Shown here in pieces: positions 15,955 through 24,373 of a DNA stretch of 64,000 nt (position 1 is the stretch's first letter; each line of letters begins with the position of its first letter). This DNA comes from JAGWAJ01 sp026707615 (GTDB lineage: Bacteria > Acidobacteriota > Vicinamibacteria > Vicinamibacterales > UBA8438). The stretch spans positions 62,001-126,000 of the forward strand of contig CBDBMW010000012.1 of NCBI GenBank assembly GCA_965207595.1, in the 5' to 3' direction. Made by a program: the position numbers and the translations under genes. Below the pieces are notes generated by a model. The model had not been told where the DNA came from. It did no database searches and saw only the letters and a program-made list of their open reading frames with translations.

Positions 15955-17613
15955 ATGCCTGCTGCCTCACCCGTCGTCGCCCCCGCGCCGCCCGCCGGCG
16001 CTCCGCCTCCGCCGGCGGCCGTCGCGACCGAGCGTCACGAGCCCGAACGGGCCGCGGTTCCGCCAGCCGTCTCCCCGGCCGACGCCGAGCACCTGGGCAA
16101 CCGCATCGCCGCGCTCGCCTCCCGCATCCACGCCGCCACCCACGAGCTGCTGGGCCTGATTCGCGAGTTCGACGCCACCGGCGCCTGGTCCGGCTTCGCC
16201 TCCTGCGCGGTCTGGCTGAGCTGGCGGACCGGCCTCGCTCCGGTCGCGGCCCGCGAGCACGTGCGGGTCGCGCACGCCCTGGCGCAACTGCCGAAGGTGA
16301 GCGACGCGATGCGCCGCGGGCGGGTCTCCTACTCGAAGGTGCGCGCCATCACCCGGGTGGCGACGCCGGAAACCGAGCAGTCGCTGCTCGACGTGGCGCT
16401 GGCAGGGACGGCGGCGCACGTCGAGCGGGTGGTCCGGGGCTGGCGGCAGACCGACCGGGCGGCGGAGCGCGACGAGGACCGGCAGCGGCAGGCGGACCGG
16501 TCGCTGCGCACCTGGGTGGACGACGACGGCATGGTGGTGGTGCGCGGCCGGCTGACCCCGGAGGTGGGCTCGGTGTTCCGGCGGGCGCTGGAAGCCGCGG
16601 TGGCGGCGGACCGCGGCGCGGCGGCCGAGGGCGGTGCGGTGGCGGCGGACGGCGACGCGGCGGCCACCGGCGCCGCCCGGACGGAATCGGCGGACGCGGT
16701 GGACGAGGCGGTCGGCGTGGAGCGGAGCCTGGGGCAGCGGCAGGCGGACGCGCTGGGTCGGCTGGCCGAGTGCGCGCTGGCCGGCGGACTGGACCGGGGC
16801 ACGGCGGGCGACCGCTACCAGGTGGTGCTGCACGTGGACGCCGAGACGCTGGTGGAGGACGGGGCGTCGAGCGCCGCGGAACCCGCGGGCGGCGGCGGGG
16901 ACAGCCGGGACGCGGGCGGGACGGATCGGCCCTCCGGCGTTCCCGCGGGAACGCCGCGGCCGGTGCGCCGGGCGGGAGGCTGCCCCGGACCGCACGCCCG
17001 GCGGCAGGCGGCGCTCGCCGAGGACGGCGGCATTCGCGTCGGGCAGGAGACGGCCCGCCGCATCGCCTGCGACGCCGCCACCGTCACCCTGCAGCACGGA
17101 CCCGACGGCGGCGTGCTGGACGTCGGTCGCCGGACCCGGACCATCTCCCCCGCGTTGCGCCGGGCACTTGCCGCGCGCGACGGGCAGTGCCGCTTCCCCG
17201 GCTGCGAGGCCCGGCGCTGCGACGCGCACCACATCCATCACTGGGCCGACGGCGGGGAGACGGCGCTCGCCAACCTCGTCCTGCTGTGCCGGCGGCACCA
17301 TCGGGCCGTGCACGAAGAGGGCTTCCGCGTCCACGTGGACGGCGACGGCGCGATCGCGTTCCTGCGGCCCGACGGGCGTCGGCTGCCGGAAGTGCCGGCC
17401 GCCCCGGACTGGGACGGGCCCGCGCTGGCGCCGGTGGACCGGCGGCTGGCCGATGCCGGCATCGGCATCGACGCGGAGACGGCGCCGCGGTGGCAGGGGG
17501 AGCGGCTCGACGTCGGTTGGGCCATCGACGTGCTGTGGCGCCCGCGGGCCGGCGCACGCCCGCGGCCCGCGTTCCCGCGGAAGCGCCCGGACCGGCGGCG
17601 GCCGAAGCCGTAG
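15955..17613 (+). CDS. DUF222 plus HNH endonuclease (13E12-type), unit 1
   Basis: 552 aa. Ala/Pro-rich N-terminus, then a DUF222 region (about 45-300; SGFASCAVWLSWRTGLAPVAA, AHALAQLPKVSDAMRRGRVS), a variable Gly/Ala linker, and a C-terminal HNH nuclease (about 412-449): CRFPGC, CDAHHIHHW, then NLVLLCRRHH, with both zinc Cys pairs and the catalytic His. Proteins of this plan are dispersed repeats in several high-GC bacteria, and their role is unsettled. A coiled-coil gene follows at 112 bp. This is the only complete copy of three in tandem. ATG start sits 6 nt behind a -10 box. Confidence 0.85.
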   Translation: MPAASPVVAPAPPAGAPPPPAAVATERHEPERAAVPPAVSPADAEHLGNRIAALASRIHAATHELLGLIREFDATGAWSGFASCAVWLSWRTGLAPVAAREHVRVAHALAQLPKVSDAMRRGRVSYSKVRAITRVATPETEQSLLDVALAGTAAHVERVVRGWRQTDRAAERDEDRQRQADRSLRTWVDDDGMVVVRGRLTPEVGSVFRRALEAAVAADRGAAAEGGAVAADGDAAATGAARTESADAVDEAVGVERSLGQRQADALGRLAECALAGGLDRGTAGDRYQVVLHVDAETLVEDGASSAAEPAGGGGDSRDAGGTDRPSGVPAGTPRPVRRAGGCPGPHARRQAALAEDGGIRVGQETARRIACDAATVTLQHGPDGGVLDVGRRTRTISPALRRALAARDGQCRFPGCEARRCDAHHIHHWADGGETALANLVLLCRRHHRAVHEEGFRVHVDGDGAIAFLRPDGRRLPEVPAAPDWDGPALAPVDRRLADAGIGIDAETAPRWQGERLDVGWAIDVLWRPRAGARPRPAFPRKRPDRRRPKP

Positions 17614-17710
17614 GAGCCAGACGCCCAGGGGTGCTCACGCGGAACGCCGTCGGCAACCTCCGGCGGCGGCCTCCTGGAAGGTGGGTGTGCTGCAGCCGCG
17701 CCGGATCCGT

Positions 17711-17716
17711 GATACG
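17711..17716 (+). promoter_or_regulatory. -10 element of coiled-coil gene 1
   Basis: GATACG, 8 nt before ATG 17725, within CCGTGATACGTTGAGCAC. The same block precedes the sister genes (GATACT at 18741-18746 and 21345-21350). No ribosome site, so a near-leaderless transcript is likely. Confidence 0.45.
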
Positions 17717-17724
17717 TTGAGCAC

Positions 17725-18084
17725 ATGAGCACGGCGGACCGGCTCACCGTGATCGCCACCGGGGCGGCCATCGCAATGGCGGTCGTCGGCGGGTCGTGCT
17801 CGACCAACGCCCGCATCGGAGACCTGAGCGCCCGCATCGACGAGCTCCGCACCGAGCTCGGAGCCCGCATCGACGAGCTCCGCACTGAGCTCGGAGCCCG
17901 CATCGACGAGCTCCGCACCGAGCTCGGAGCCCGCATCGACGCCACGAACGCCCGCATCGACCGGCTGGAGACGCGTCTCGACGACATCGACGGGCGGCTC
18001 CGCCGCGTCGAGGTCGCCTTCGGCGAGGTCGACCAGCGCCTGCTGACGCTCGAGCGTGTCCTCCTCCCCCCGCCCGCGGACTGA
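17725..18084 (+). CDS. Membrane-anchored coiled-coil protein, unit 1 (119 aa)
   Basis: N-terminal membrane helix (LTVIATGAAIAMAVVGG), then a long coiled coil made of 11-residue units (DELRTELGARI, three in a row), then DATNARIDRLETRLDDIDGR and a conserved tail (VEVAFGEVDQRLLTLERVLL) ending PPPAD. GGSC after the helix does not fit a lipobox. Sister genes at 18755 and 21359 share both ends but differ in the number and order of 11-residue units. Always the last gene of the HNH module. Probably a membrane-tethered oligomer; role unknown. Confidence 0.75.
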   Translation: MSTADRLTVIATGAAIAMAVVGGSCSTNARIGDLSARIDELRTELGARIDELRTELGARIDELRTELGARIDATNARIDRLETRLDDIDGRLRRVEVAFGEVDQRLLTLERVLLPPPAD

Positions 18085-18117
18085 CCGCGGAAGCGTCCGG
18101 ACCGTGACCGGCGGGGG

Positions 18118-18643
18118 AGCCTGGGACAGCGGCAGGCGGACGCGCTGGGTCGGCTGGCCGAGTGCGCGCTGGCCGGCGGACTGGACCGGAGCACGGCGGG
18201 CGACCGCTACCAGGTGGTGCTGCACGTGGATGCCGAGACGCTGGTGGGAGACGGGGCGTCGAGCGCTGCGGAACCCGCGAGCGGCGGCGGGGACAACCGG
18301 GACGCGGGCGGGACGGACCGGCCCTCCGGCGTTCCCGCGGGAACGCCGCGGCCGGTGCGCCGGGCGGGAGGCTGCCCGGGACCGCACGCCGGGCGGCAGG
18401 CGGCGCTCGCCGAGGACGGCGGCGCCGGCCGCCCCGGACTGGGACGGCCCCGCGCTGGCGCCGGTGGACCGGCGGCTGGCGGATGCCGGCATCGGCATCG
18501 ACGCGGAGACGGCGCCGCGGTGGCAGGGTGAGCGGCTCGACGTCGGCTGGGCCATCGACGTGCTGTGGCGCCCGCGGGCCGGTGCACGCCCGCAGCCCGC
18601 GTTCCCGCGGAAGCGCCCGGACCGGCGGCGGCCGAAGCCGTAG
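18118..18643 (+). pseudogene. Deleted DUF222-HNH gene, unit 2
   Basis: Starts inside the homologous gene (LGQRQADALGRLAECALAGG) and lacks the 5' half. A second deletion joins ALAEDGG directly to the segment coding APDWDGP, removing the entire HNH nuclease and shifting the frame. The 3' end (LDVGWAIDVLWRPRAGA, then RRPKP and stop) is intact at sequence level. It cannot code for a nuclease. The coiled-coil gene behind it is intact, so loss of the HNH partner did not remove the small protein. Confidence 0.8.
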
Positions 18644-18740
18644 GAGCCAGACGCCCGGGGGTGCTCACGCGGAACGCCGTCGGCGACCTCCGGCGGCGGC
18701 CTCCTCGAAGGTGGCCGTGCTGCGGCCGCGCCGGATCCGT

Positions 18741-18746
18741 GATACT
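18741..18746 (+). promoter_or_regulatory. -10 element of coiled-coil gene 2
   Basis: GATACT, 8 nt before ATG 18755; same block as at 17711 and 21345. Confidence 0.45.
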
Positions 18747-18754
18747 CTGAACAC

Positions 18755-19147
18755 ATGAGCACGGCGGACCGGCTCACCGTGATCGCCACCGGGGCGGCCA
18801 TCGCAATGGCGGTCGTCGGCGGGTCGTGCTCGACCAACGCCCGCATCGGAGACCTGAGCGCCCGCATCGACGAGGTCCGCACCGAGCTCGGAGCCCGCAT
18901 CGACGAGGTCCGCACCGAGCTCGGAGCCCGCATCGACGAGGTCCGCACCGAGCTCGGAGCCCGCATCGACGAGGTCCGCACCGAGCTCGGAGCCCGCATC
19001 GACGCCACGAACGCCCGCATCGACCGGCTGGAGACGCGTCTCGACGACATCGACGGGAGGCTCCGCCGCGTCGAGGTCGCCTTCGGCGAGGTCGCCCAGC
19101 GCCTGCTGACGCTCGAGCGTGTCCTCCTCCCCCCGCCCGCGGACTGA
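18755..19147 (+). CDS. Membrane-anchored coiled-coil protein, unit 2 (130 aa)
   Basis: Same membrane helix and same tail as the unit 1 protein. The coiled coil has four consecutive 11-residue DEVRTELGARI units (three DELRTELGARI in unit 1), each encoded by a nearly identical 33-bp repeat between 18868 and 19000. The change Leu to Val is present in all four units, so they spread by copying within this gene. It ends LERVLLPPPAD. Downstream, 19148-19458 is the leader of unit 3. Confidence 0.75.
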   Translation: MSTADRLTVIATGAAIAMAVVGGSCSTNARIGDLSARIDEVRTELGARIDEVRTELGARIDEVRTELGARIDEVRTELGARIDATNARIDRLETRLDDIDGRLRRVEVAFGEVAQRLLTLERVLLPPPAD

Positions 19148-19458
19148 CGCGCCCCTCGACGGATGCTGCCAGTCAGGCGCACGCCGCGGGCCGGCGGGCC
19201 GGGTGCGTGCTGGCCGGCGGGCTGGGCCGGGTACGGCCGGCGACCGCTTTTCTCGCCCGGCGTGCGTTTTCTACTTGACACCTCCTGGGGAGCACGTCGG
19301 CCCGAAGCCAGACGCGCATCAGGAACGGGCCTCAGACGGCCTGTGGCGCCGCTGGGCGGGTTCGGAGCGCCGGCAGGGTCATTTTCGTCCACCGGAGGCC
19401 TTCCACGCGCTCTCCGTGGAGCACAAGCCCTTCAAAATCAGCATGTTACGATGCACGT
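19148..19458. other. Leader region of HNH unit 3
   Basis: No gene; about 310 bp that match 15710-15954, including the TTTTCTCGCCCGGCGTGCG stretch and the closing TGTTACGAT promoter element at 19447-19452. Confidence 0.55.
19447..19452 (+). promoter_or_regulatory. -10 element of HNH copy 3 (leaderless start)
   Basis: TACGAT preceded by TGT, 6 nt before ATG 19459; identical to the element of unit 1 at 15943. Confidence 0.45.
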
Positions 19459-21246
19459 ATGCCTGCTGCCTCACCCGTCGTCGCCCCCGCGCCGCCCGCC
19501 GGCGCTGCGCCTCCGCCGGCGGCCGTCGCGACCGAGCGTCACGAGCCCGAACGGGCCGCGGTTCCGCCGGCCGTCTCTCCGGCCGACGCCGAGCACCTGG
19601 GCAACCGCATCGCCGCGCTCGCCTCCCGCATCCACGCCGCCACCCACGAGCTGCTGGTCCTGATTCGCGAGTTCGATGCGACCGGCGCCTGGTCCGGCTT
19701 CGCCTCCTGCGCGGTCTGGCTGAGCTGGCGCACCGGCCTCGCTCCGGTCGCGGCGCGCGAGCACGTGCGGGTGGCGCACGCCCTGGCGCAACTGCCGAAG
19801 GTGAGCGACGCGATGCGCCGCGGGCGGGTCTCCTACTCGAAGGTGCGCGCCATCACCCGGGTGGCGACGCCCGAGACCGAGCAGTCGCTGCTCGACGTGG
19901 CGCTGGCGGGGACGGCGGCGCACGTCGAGCGGGTGGTCCGGGGCTGGCGGCAGGCCGATCGGGCGGCGGAGCGCGACGAGGACCGCGAGCGGCAGGCGGA
20001 CCGGTCGCTGCGCACCTGGGTGGACGACGACGGCATGGTGGTGGTGCGGGGCCGGCTGACCCCGGAGGTGGGCTCGGTGTTCCGGCGGGCGCTGGAAGCC
20101 GCGGTGGCGGCGGACCGCGGCGCGGCGGAGGGCGGCGGCGCGGTGGCGGCGGACGGTACGGTGGCGGACGGTGGCGCGCTGGCGGAAGGCGGGGCGGCGT
20201 CGGCCGTCGGCGTCGCCAGGACCGAGCCGGCGGACGCGGTGGACGAGGCGGTCGGCGTGGAGCGGAGCCTGGGGCAGCGGCAGGCGGACGCGCTGGGTCG
20301 GCTGGCCGAGTGCGCGCTGGCCGGCGGGCTGGACCGGGGCACGGCGGGCGACCGCTACTAGGTGGTGCTGCACGTGGACGCCGAGACGCTGGTGGAGGAC
20401 GGGGCGTCGAGCGCCGCGGAACCCGCGGGCGACACCCCGGACCCGCACCCCGGCGTTCCCGCGGAAGCGCCGCGGCCGGCGGCGACCTCCTGCGGCACCG
20501 TCGCGGGGGGCGAGACCGACGGCGGCGGTGCGGACGGCCTGGATGCGGGCGGCGCGGATCCGCATGCCAGCGTTCCCGCGGGAACGCCGCGGCCGGTGCG
20601 CCGGGCGGGAGGCTGCCCGGGACCGCACGCCGGGCGGCAGGCGGCGCTCGCCGAGGACGGCGGCATTCGCGTCGGGCAGGAGACGGCCCGCCGCATCGCC
20701 TGCGACGCCGCCACCGTCACCCTGCAGCACGGACCCGACGGCGGCGTGCTGGACGTCGGCCGCCGGACCCGGACCATCTCCCCCGCGTTGCGCCGAGCAC
20801 TTGCCGCGCGCGACGGGCAGTGCCGCTTCCCCGGCTGCGAGGCCCGGCGCTGCGACGCGCACCACATACATCACTGGGCCGACGGCGGGGAGACGGCGCT
20901 CGCCAACCTCGTCCTGCTGTGCCGGCGGCACCATCGGGCGGTGCACGAAGAGGGCTTCCGCGTCCACGTGGACGCCGACGGCGCGATCGCGTTCCTGCGG
21001 CCCGACGGGCGACCGCTGCCGGAGGCGCCGGCCGCCCCGGACTGGGACGGGCCCGCGCTGGCGCCGGTGGACCGGCGGCTGGCGGATTCTGGGGTGCGCA
21101 TCGACGCGGAGACGGCGCCGCGGTGGCAGGGCGAGCGGCTCGACGTCGGCTGGGCCATCGACGTCCTGTGGCGCCCGCGGGCCGGTGCACGCCCGCGGCC
21201 CGCGTTCCCGCGGAAGCGCCCGGACCGGCGGCGGCCGAAGCCGTAG
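19459..21246 (+). pseudogene. DUF222-HNH endonuclease, unit 3, interrupted by one amber codon
   Basis: 596 codons from ATG 19459 to the natural stop, interrupted only by TAG at 20359-20361, where unit 1 has CAG (Gln, in DRYQVVLHV). The first part (300 aa) contains the whole DUF222 region; the second (20362-21246, could restart at GTG) contains the linker and an intact HNH domain (CRFPGC, CDAHHIHHW, LCRRHH). Everything else is in frame and well conserved, so inactivation is recent, or suppression or restart keeps both halves. The linker differs from unit 1 and carries repeated FPRERR-type segments in another frame. Confidence 0.8.
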
Positions 21247-21344
21247 GAGCCAGACGCCCGGGGGTGCTCACGCGGAACGCCGTCGGCAACCTTCGGCGGC
21301 GGCCTCGCTGGAAGGCGGGCGTGCTGCGGCCGCGCCGGATCCGT

Positions 21345-21350
21345 GATACT
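21345..21350 (+). promoter_or_regulatory. -10 element of coiled-coil gene 3
   Basis: GATACT, 8 nt before ATG 21359; same block as at 17711 and 18741. Confidence 0.45.
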
Positions 21351-21358
21351 CTGAACAC

Positions 21359-21706
21359 ATGAGCACGGCGGACCGGCTCACCGTGATCGCCACCGGGGCG
21401 GCCATCGCAATGGCGGTCGTCGGCGGGTCGTGCTCGACCAACGCCCGCATCGGAGACTTGAGCGCCCGAATCGCCGAGCTCCGCACCGAGCTCGGCGCCC
21501 GCATCGACGCAACGAACGCCCGCATCGACGAGCTCCGCACCGAGCTCGGCGCCCGCATCGACGCAACGAACGCCCGCATCGACCGGCTGGAGACGCGTCT
21601 CGACGGCATCGACGGGAGGCTCCGCCGCGTCGAGGTCGCCTTCGGCGAGGTCGACCAGCGCCTGTTGACGATCGAGCGCGTCCTCCTCCCCCCGCCCGCG
21701 GACTGA
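21359..21706 (+). CDS. Membrane-anchored coiled-coil protein, unit 3 (115 aa)
   Basis: Same membrane helix and tail as units 1 and 2. Here the repeats are organised as a compound unit: AELRTELGARI, DATNARI, DELRTELGARI, DATNARI, so an 18-residue block (11 plus 7) is duplicated instead of the simple 11-mer. Ends LERVLLPPPAD. The organisation shows that coil length is changed by whole structural periods. Function unknown. Confidence 0.75.
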   Translation: MSTADRLTVIATGAAIAMAVVGGSCSTNARIGDLSARIAELRTELGARIDATNARIDELRTELGARIDATNARIDRLETRLDGIDGRLRRVEVAFGEVDQRLLTIERVLLPPPAD

Positions 21707-21765
21707 CGCGCCCCTGGACGGACGCAGGCGGGCCGACGGCGGGGACGGCGCCGCGGGGGCAGGGA

Positions 21766-22194
21766 CTACACCGGGGAACTCCGTGGGCGCCCGCGGCGAA
21801 GCTGATCGCGAAGCTGCCGCAGTTCCGGCAGGGCGACCCGGTCGGGCTCCCGGTTCAGCGTCTCCTTCGCCTCGATGATGTCGTCCGAGTCGAGCGGCGG
21901 CGCATCGGGATCACCCACGGCGCAGCTCTGCGGCAAGCCTCGTGAACCGCTGCGCGCGAGGGCGACCTCGGCGGCAGCTCGTCGCTGCGAACTCGTTGGT
22001 TCCAGCTCGATCCGCAGTCGGAAGCCGCAGGCCTCGACGCAGCGTTCGGCGGTCTCCAGTCTCGGCCGCGCCTGCCCCACCTCGTACCTCGCGATGGCCG
22101 GCTGGGACGTGGAGGCGCTCCGTGCCAGATCGGCCTGCGTCAACCGCGCGCGCTCGCGCGCCTTCCGGATCAGAGCGCCCAGCGTCGAGTCCAT
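21766..22194 (-). CDS. XRE-family helix-turn-helix regulator
   Basis: 142 aa. ATG 22194 begins MDSTLGALIRKARERARLTQ; residues 7-60 are a Cro/CI-type helix-turn-helix (LTQADLARSASTSQPAIARYE). The second half is not a recognised ligand or toxin-binding domain (LRIELEP, then acidic DDIIEAKETLNREPDRVALP and a basic end). A 16-bp near-perfect palindrome covers its promoter, so self-repression is likely. The 3' end abuts unit 3 of the HNH array. No toxin gene is adjacent. Confidence 0.8.
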   Translation of the reverse strand: MDSTLGALIRKARERARLTQADLARSASTSQPAIARYEVGQARPRLETAERCVEACGFRLRIELEPTSSQRRAAAEVALARSGSRGLPQSCAVGDPDAPPLDSDDIIEAKETLNREPDRVALPELRQLRDQLRRGRPRSSPV

Positions 22195-22200
22195 TCCGTC

Positions 22201-22219
22201 ACGATACCTGATCCGGTAT
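22201..22219 (-). promoter_or_regulatory. Promoter/operator of the XRE gene
   Basis: ATACCTGATCCGGTAT at 22204-22219 is a palindrome with 7 of 8 pairs matching. On the minus strand it runs into TATCGT (22206-22201), a -10 box 6 nt from the ATG. Binding would cover the -10 box. Confidence 0.55.
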
Positions 22220-22252
22220 GGACGGCAACCGCCGGGCAACCGCGTCCCGCCG

Positions 22253-24250
22253 TCACCCCGATTCCGGTCGTGCCCGCAGGCTGACGACGATGCGGCGCCC
22301 CGCGGGCACGGCCACGCGCACCGGAGTCTCACCGGCGGGGACGGCGGGCACGGCGACCGGGCCCAGGTCGCGGCCGGTCAATGCGTCGAGGAAGCGGCCC
22401 GTCATCCGCACCGGCAGGCGCAGGCGGAGGTGCGAGCCGGCCGTCGTGCGCTCGAGATAGGCGACGAAGCGCTCCGCGCCCTGCAGGCCGAACGCGTAGC
22501 CCGCGTCGTAGCCGCGCAGGTAGCTGCCGTCGCCGGGTCCGGCCACGACGCGCAGCTCCGACCACGGCAGCCCGGCCAGCCCGTGGGTCCCGCCGCTCGC
22601 GGCGGCGTCGCGGATTCGATACAGGCGGTCCGGCCCGATCTCGGCGACGGGCACGACGTCGGACCTGCCGCCGAGGTCGTCCAGGTCCGCCCGGATGCCC
22701 GACGACCGCGGATAGTGCGAGACGTGCACGACGACGTGCCTCACGCCGAGCGCCTCGAGGCGCGCCACGGCGAGCACGGACGGGAACGTCGCGGCGAGGC
22801 GCGCGAGGTCGTCGAACTCGCGGGGCCGGGAGTTGCCGAAGCCGGCCACCACCGGCCGCCAGTGGTTCGTCGACGCCAGCAGGTACCACGCGTTGCGATG
22901 GAACTGCCCGCCGAAGTAGAGCGGGAGCTCCACGACCGGTCCGGGCTCGACTGCCGCGAGGGCCCGATGGATGGGCGGATTCCAGTCCACGGGACGGTAC
23001 GGGATCGGCGCGTGCAGGGACTCCGCCGTGGCCACGGCCAGGAGGCCCACGGCGCCGGCGACGCCCCACCGGGGCGAGACGGCACGGCGGAACGCCGCCA
23101 GGCCGAGGCCGGCGAGCGCACCGACCGCGAAGACCACCAGGGTGCCGAACCGGCTCGGGGCGCGCAGCGACTGCACCGGCGGGACGAGGACGGAGAACCA
23201 CTCGTACACCGGCGTCAGCGAGCCCAGCGAGAGCAGCAGACCGGCTCCCGCCACGGCGAGCAGCATGCGCCGCACCCCGCGCGGCGCCGAGCGGCGGGCG
23301 AGGAGCGCGCCGCCGGCCAGGACGAGGGCCGCCAGGCCGGGGAACAGCGCCCGCGGCGCGAGGGGCCAGAGGGCGTGGCTCCAGAGCTCGTAGTGCAGGT
23401 CGGCCGCCGTCGTGAGGTAGCTCAGCAGCGCGCTCCCGATGCTGCCCGCGTCGACCGATGCCGCGCGCGGGCCCTGCAGCTCCAGGTAGGGGTGTAGCAC
23501 CGCGTAGAGCACGGCCAGCGTGACCGCCGCGGCGGCCGAGAGCCGCAGCAGCACCCCGGCGCCGCGGCGGCTCCCGAGGTCCGGCGCCCGGGCGAGCAGC
23601 GCGCTCCCGAGGGCCGCCGCCACGTAGACGGCCAGGTAGCCGGACGTCAGGGCGGCGCCGGCCACGCACGCCGCCAGCCAGACGGCGTCGCGCGTCCGGC
23701 CGTGGCGCAGCAGGCGGTCGAGCGCCAGGAGCGCCAGCGGCAGCGGGTACAGGTGCAGGATCTGCAGGTGGGCGATCCGCGTGAGCAGCGCCGTGCTGAA
23801 CGCCACCACGGCGCCGGCCAGCAGGCCCGCCCAGGGGTCGCCGGTCCAGGCGACGATCAGCCAGTACATGGCGAGCCCGGTCAGCGTCAGACCCGCGAGG
23901 ACCAGCAGGTTGTACGTGGCCATCGGGCTCGCCCCGAGCCAGCGGAGCGGGGCCCCCAGCAGCCCGGGCACGAGGAGGGGCTCGGTGTACGCGAGCGCGT
24001 CGGCGCTCGGGTAGAACATGTTGGCGGCGAACAGGTCGAGGGGGTCGCGCGGAAGCTGGTGGGCGATCCAGGAGAGCGTCCACGCGTTCAGCCACTCGTC
24101 GTCGTTGCGGCGCGACAGATGGCTCGGGTCCGACGCGAGCGGCCACGTGTGCAGCACGGCCAGCCCGAGCAGGACGGCCGCCGCCCACCCCGCGCTCCGC
24201 CCCGGACGGTCCGGCGCCGAGGGCACGCCCGGGGAGCTCGCTCGCCGCAT
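22253..24250 (-). CDS. Polytopic GT-C-like membrane protein (mannosyltransferase/YfhO-like)
   Basis: 665 aa. Start 24250: GGAG 5-8 nt upstream. About 11-13 membrane helices. The first extracytoplasmic loop has RRNDDEWLNAWTLSW, an acidic DD pair at the place where GT-C glycosyltransferases bind the lipid-sugar donor, and the C-terminal 200 residues form a soluble domain. It probably transfers a sugar from a polyprenyl-phosphate donor to an envelope acceptor; donor and acceptor are unknown. It stands alone, without polysaccharide genes around it. Its 5' end adjoins a relic of the coiled-coil family. Confidence 0.6.
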   Translation of the reverse strand: MRRASSPGVPSAPDRPGRSAGWAAAVLLGLAVLHTWPLASDPSHLSRRNDDEWLNAWTLSWIAHQLPRDPLDLFAANMFYPSADALAYTEPLLVPGLLGAPLRWLGASPMATYNLLVLAGLTLTGLAMYWLIVAWTGDPWAGLLAGAVVAFSTALLTRIAHLQILHLYPLPLALLALDRLLRHGRTRDAVWLAACVAGAALTSGYLAVYVAAALGSALLARAPDLGSRRGAGVLLRLSAAAAVTLAVLYAVLHPYLELQGPRAASVDAGSIGSALLSYLTTAADLHYELWSHALWPLAPRALFPGLAALVLAGGALLARRSAPRGVRRMLLAVAGAGLLLSLGSLTPVYEWFSVLVPPVQSLRAPSRFGTLVVFAVGALAGLGLAAFRRAVSPRWGVAGAVGLLAVATAESLHAPIPYRPVDWNPPIHRALAAVEPGPVVELPLYFGGQFHRNAWYLLASTNHWRPVVAGFGNSRPREFDDLARLAATFPSVLAVARLEALGVRHVVVHVSHYPRSSGIRADLDDLGGRSDVVPVAEIGPDRLYRIRDAAASGGTHGLAGLPWSELRVVAGPGDGSYLRGYDAGYAFGLQGAERFVAYLERTTAGSHLRLRLPVRMTGRFLDALTGRDLGPVAVPAVPAGETPVRVAVPAGRRIVVSLRARPESG

Positions 24251-24288
24251 CGTCTCTCCACTCCCCCCAGAGTCAGGTCCACCGGCGC

Positions 24289-24333
24289 CTGTCGACACTC
24301 GAGCGTATGCTTCTCCCCCCGTCCGCGGACTGA
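24289..24333 (+). pseudogene. Vestigial tail of a coiled-coil gene
   Basis: Fourteen codons plus stop: LSTLERMLLPPSAD, the conserved ending of the 17725/18755/21359 family (LLTLERVLLPPPAD), followed by the same GACGCG flank. The rest of the gene is missing, replaced by the start of the membrane protein on the other strand. Confidence 0.65.
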
Positions 24334-24373
24334 CGCGTGCGTTGTCTGAACCGGGCGTGCTGCGGCCGCCGGC

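Larger units (their letters stand above)
15695..18094 (+). repeat. HNH/coiled-coil module, unit 1
   Basis: Complete module of about 2.4 kb: leader, DUF222-HNH gene, 112-bp spacer, coiled-coil gene. Related to units at 18105-19150 and 19137-21712. Confidence 0.75.
18105..19150 (+). repeat. HNH/coiled-coil module, unit 2 (deleted)
   Basis: Module copy without leader and without the HNH domain, retaining the spacer, promoter and a complete coiled-coil gene. Confidence 0.7.
19137..21712 (+). repeat. HNH/coiled-coil module, unit 3
   Basis: Full-length module copy of about 2.6 kb. Both borders carry GCGGACTGACGCGCCCCT, the end of a coiled-coil gene plus its flank, which would allow homologous recombination between units. 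Confidence 0.7.

Noticed and set aside
17725..17830. Lipoprotein signal in the coiled-coil family (GGSC)
   Set aside because: The residues before Cys do not fit a lipobox (no Leu/Val at -3); the segment reads as a plain membrane helix.
18868..19000. 33-bp repeats mistaken for a CRISPR or minisatellite
   Set aside because: They are in frame and encode 11-residue coiled-coil units.
20359..20361. Pyrrolysine or selenocysteine recoding of the internal stop
   Set aside because: It is TAG, not TGA, so tRNA-Sec does not apply; nothing suggests a pyrrolysine system, and the site is Gln in the sister gene.
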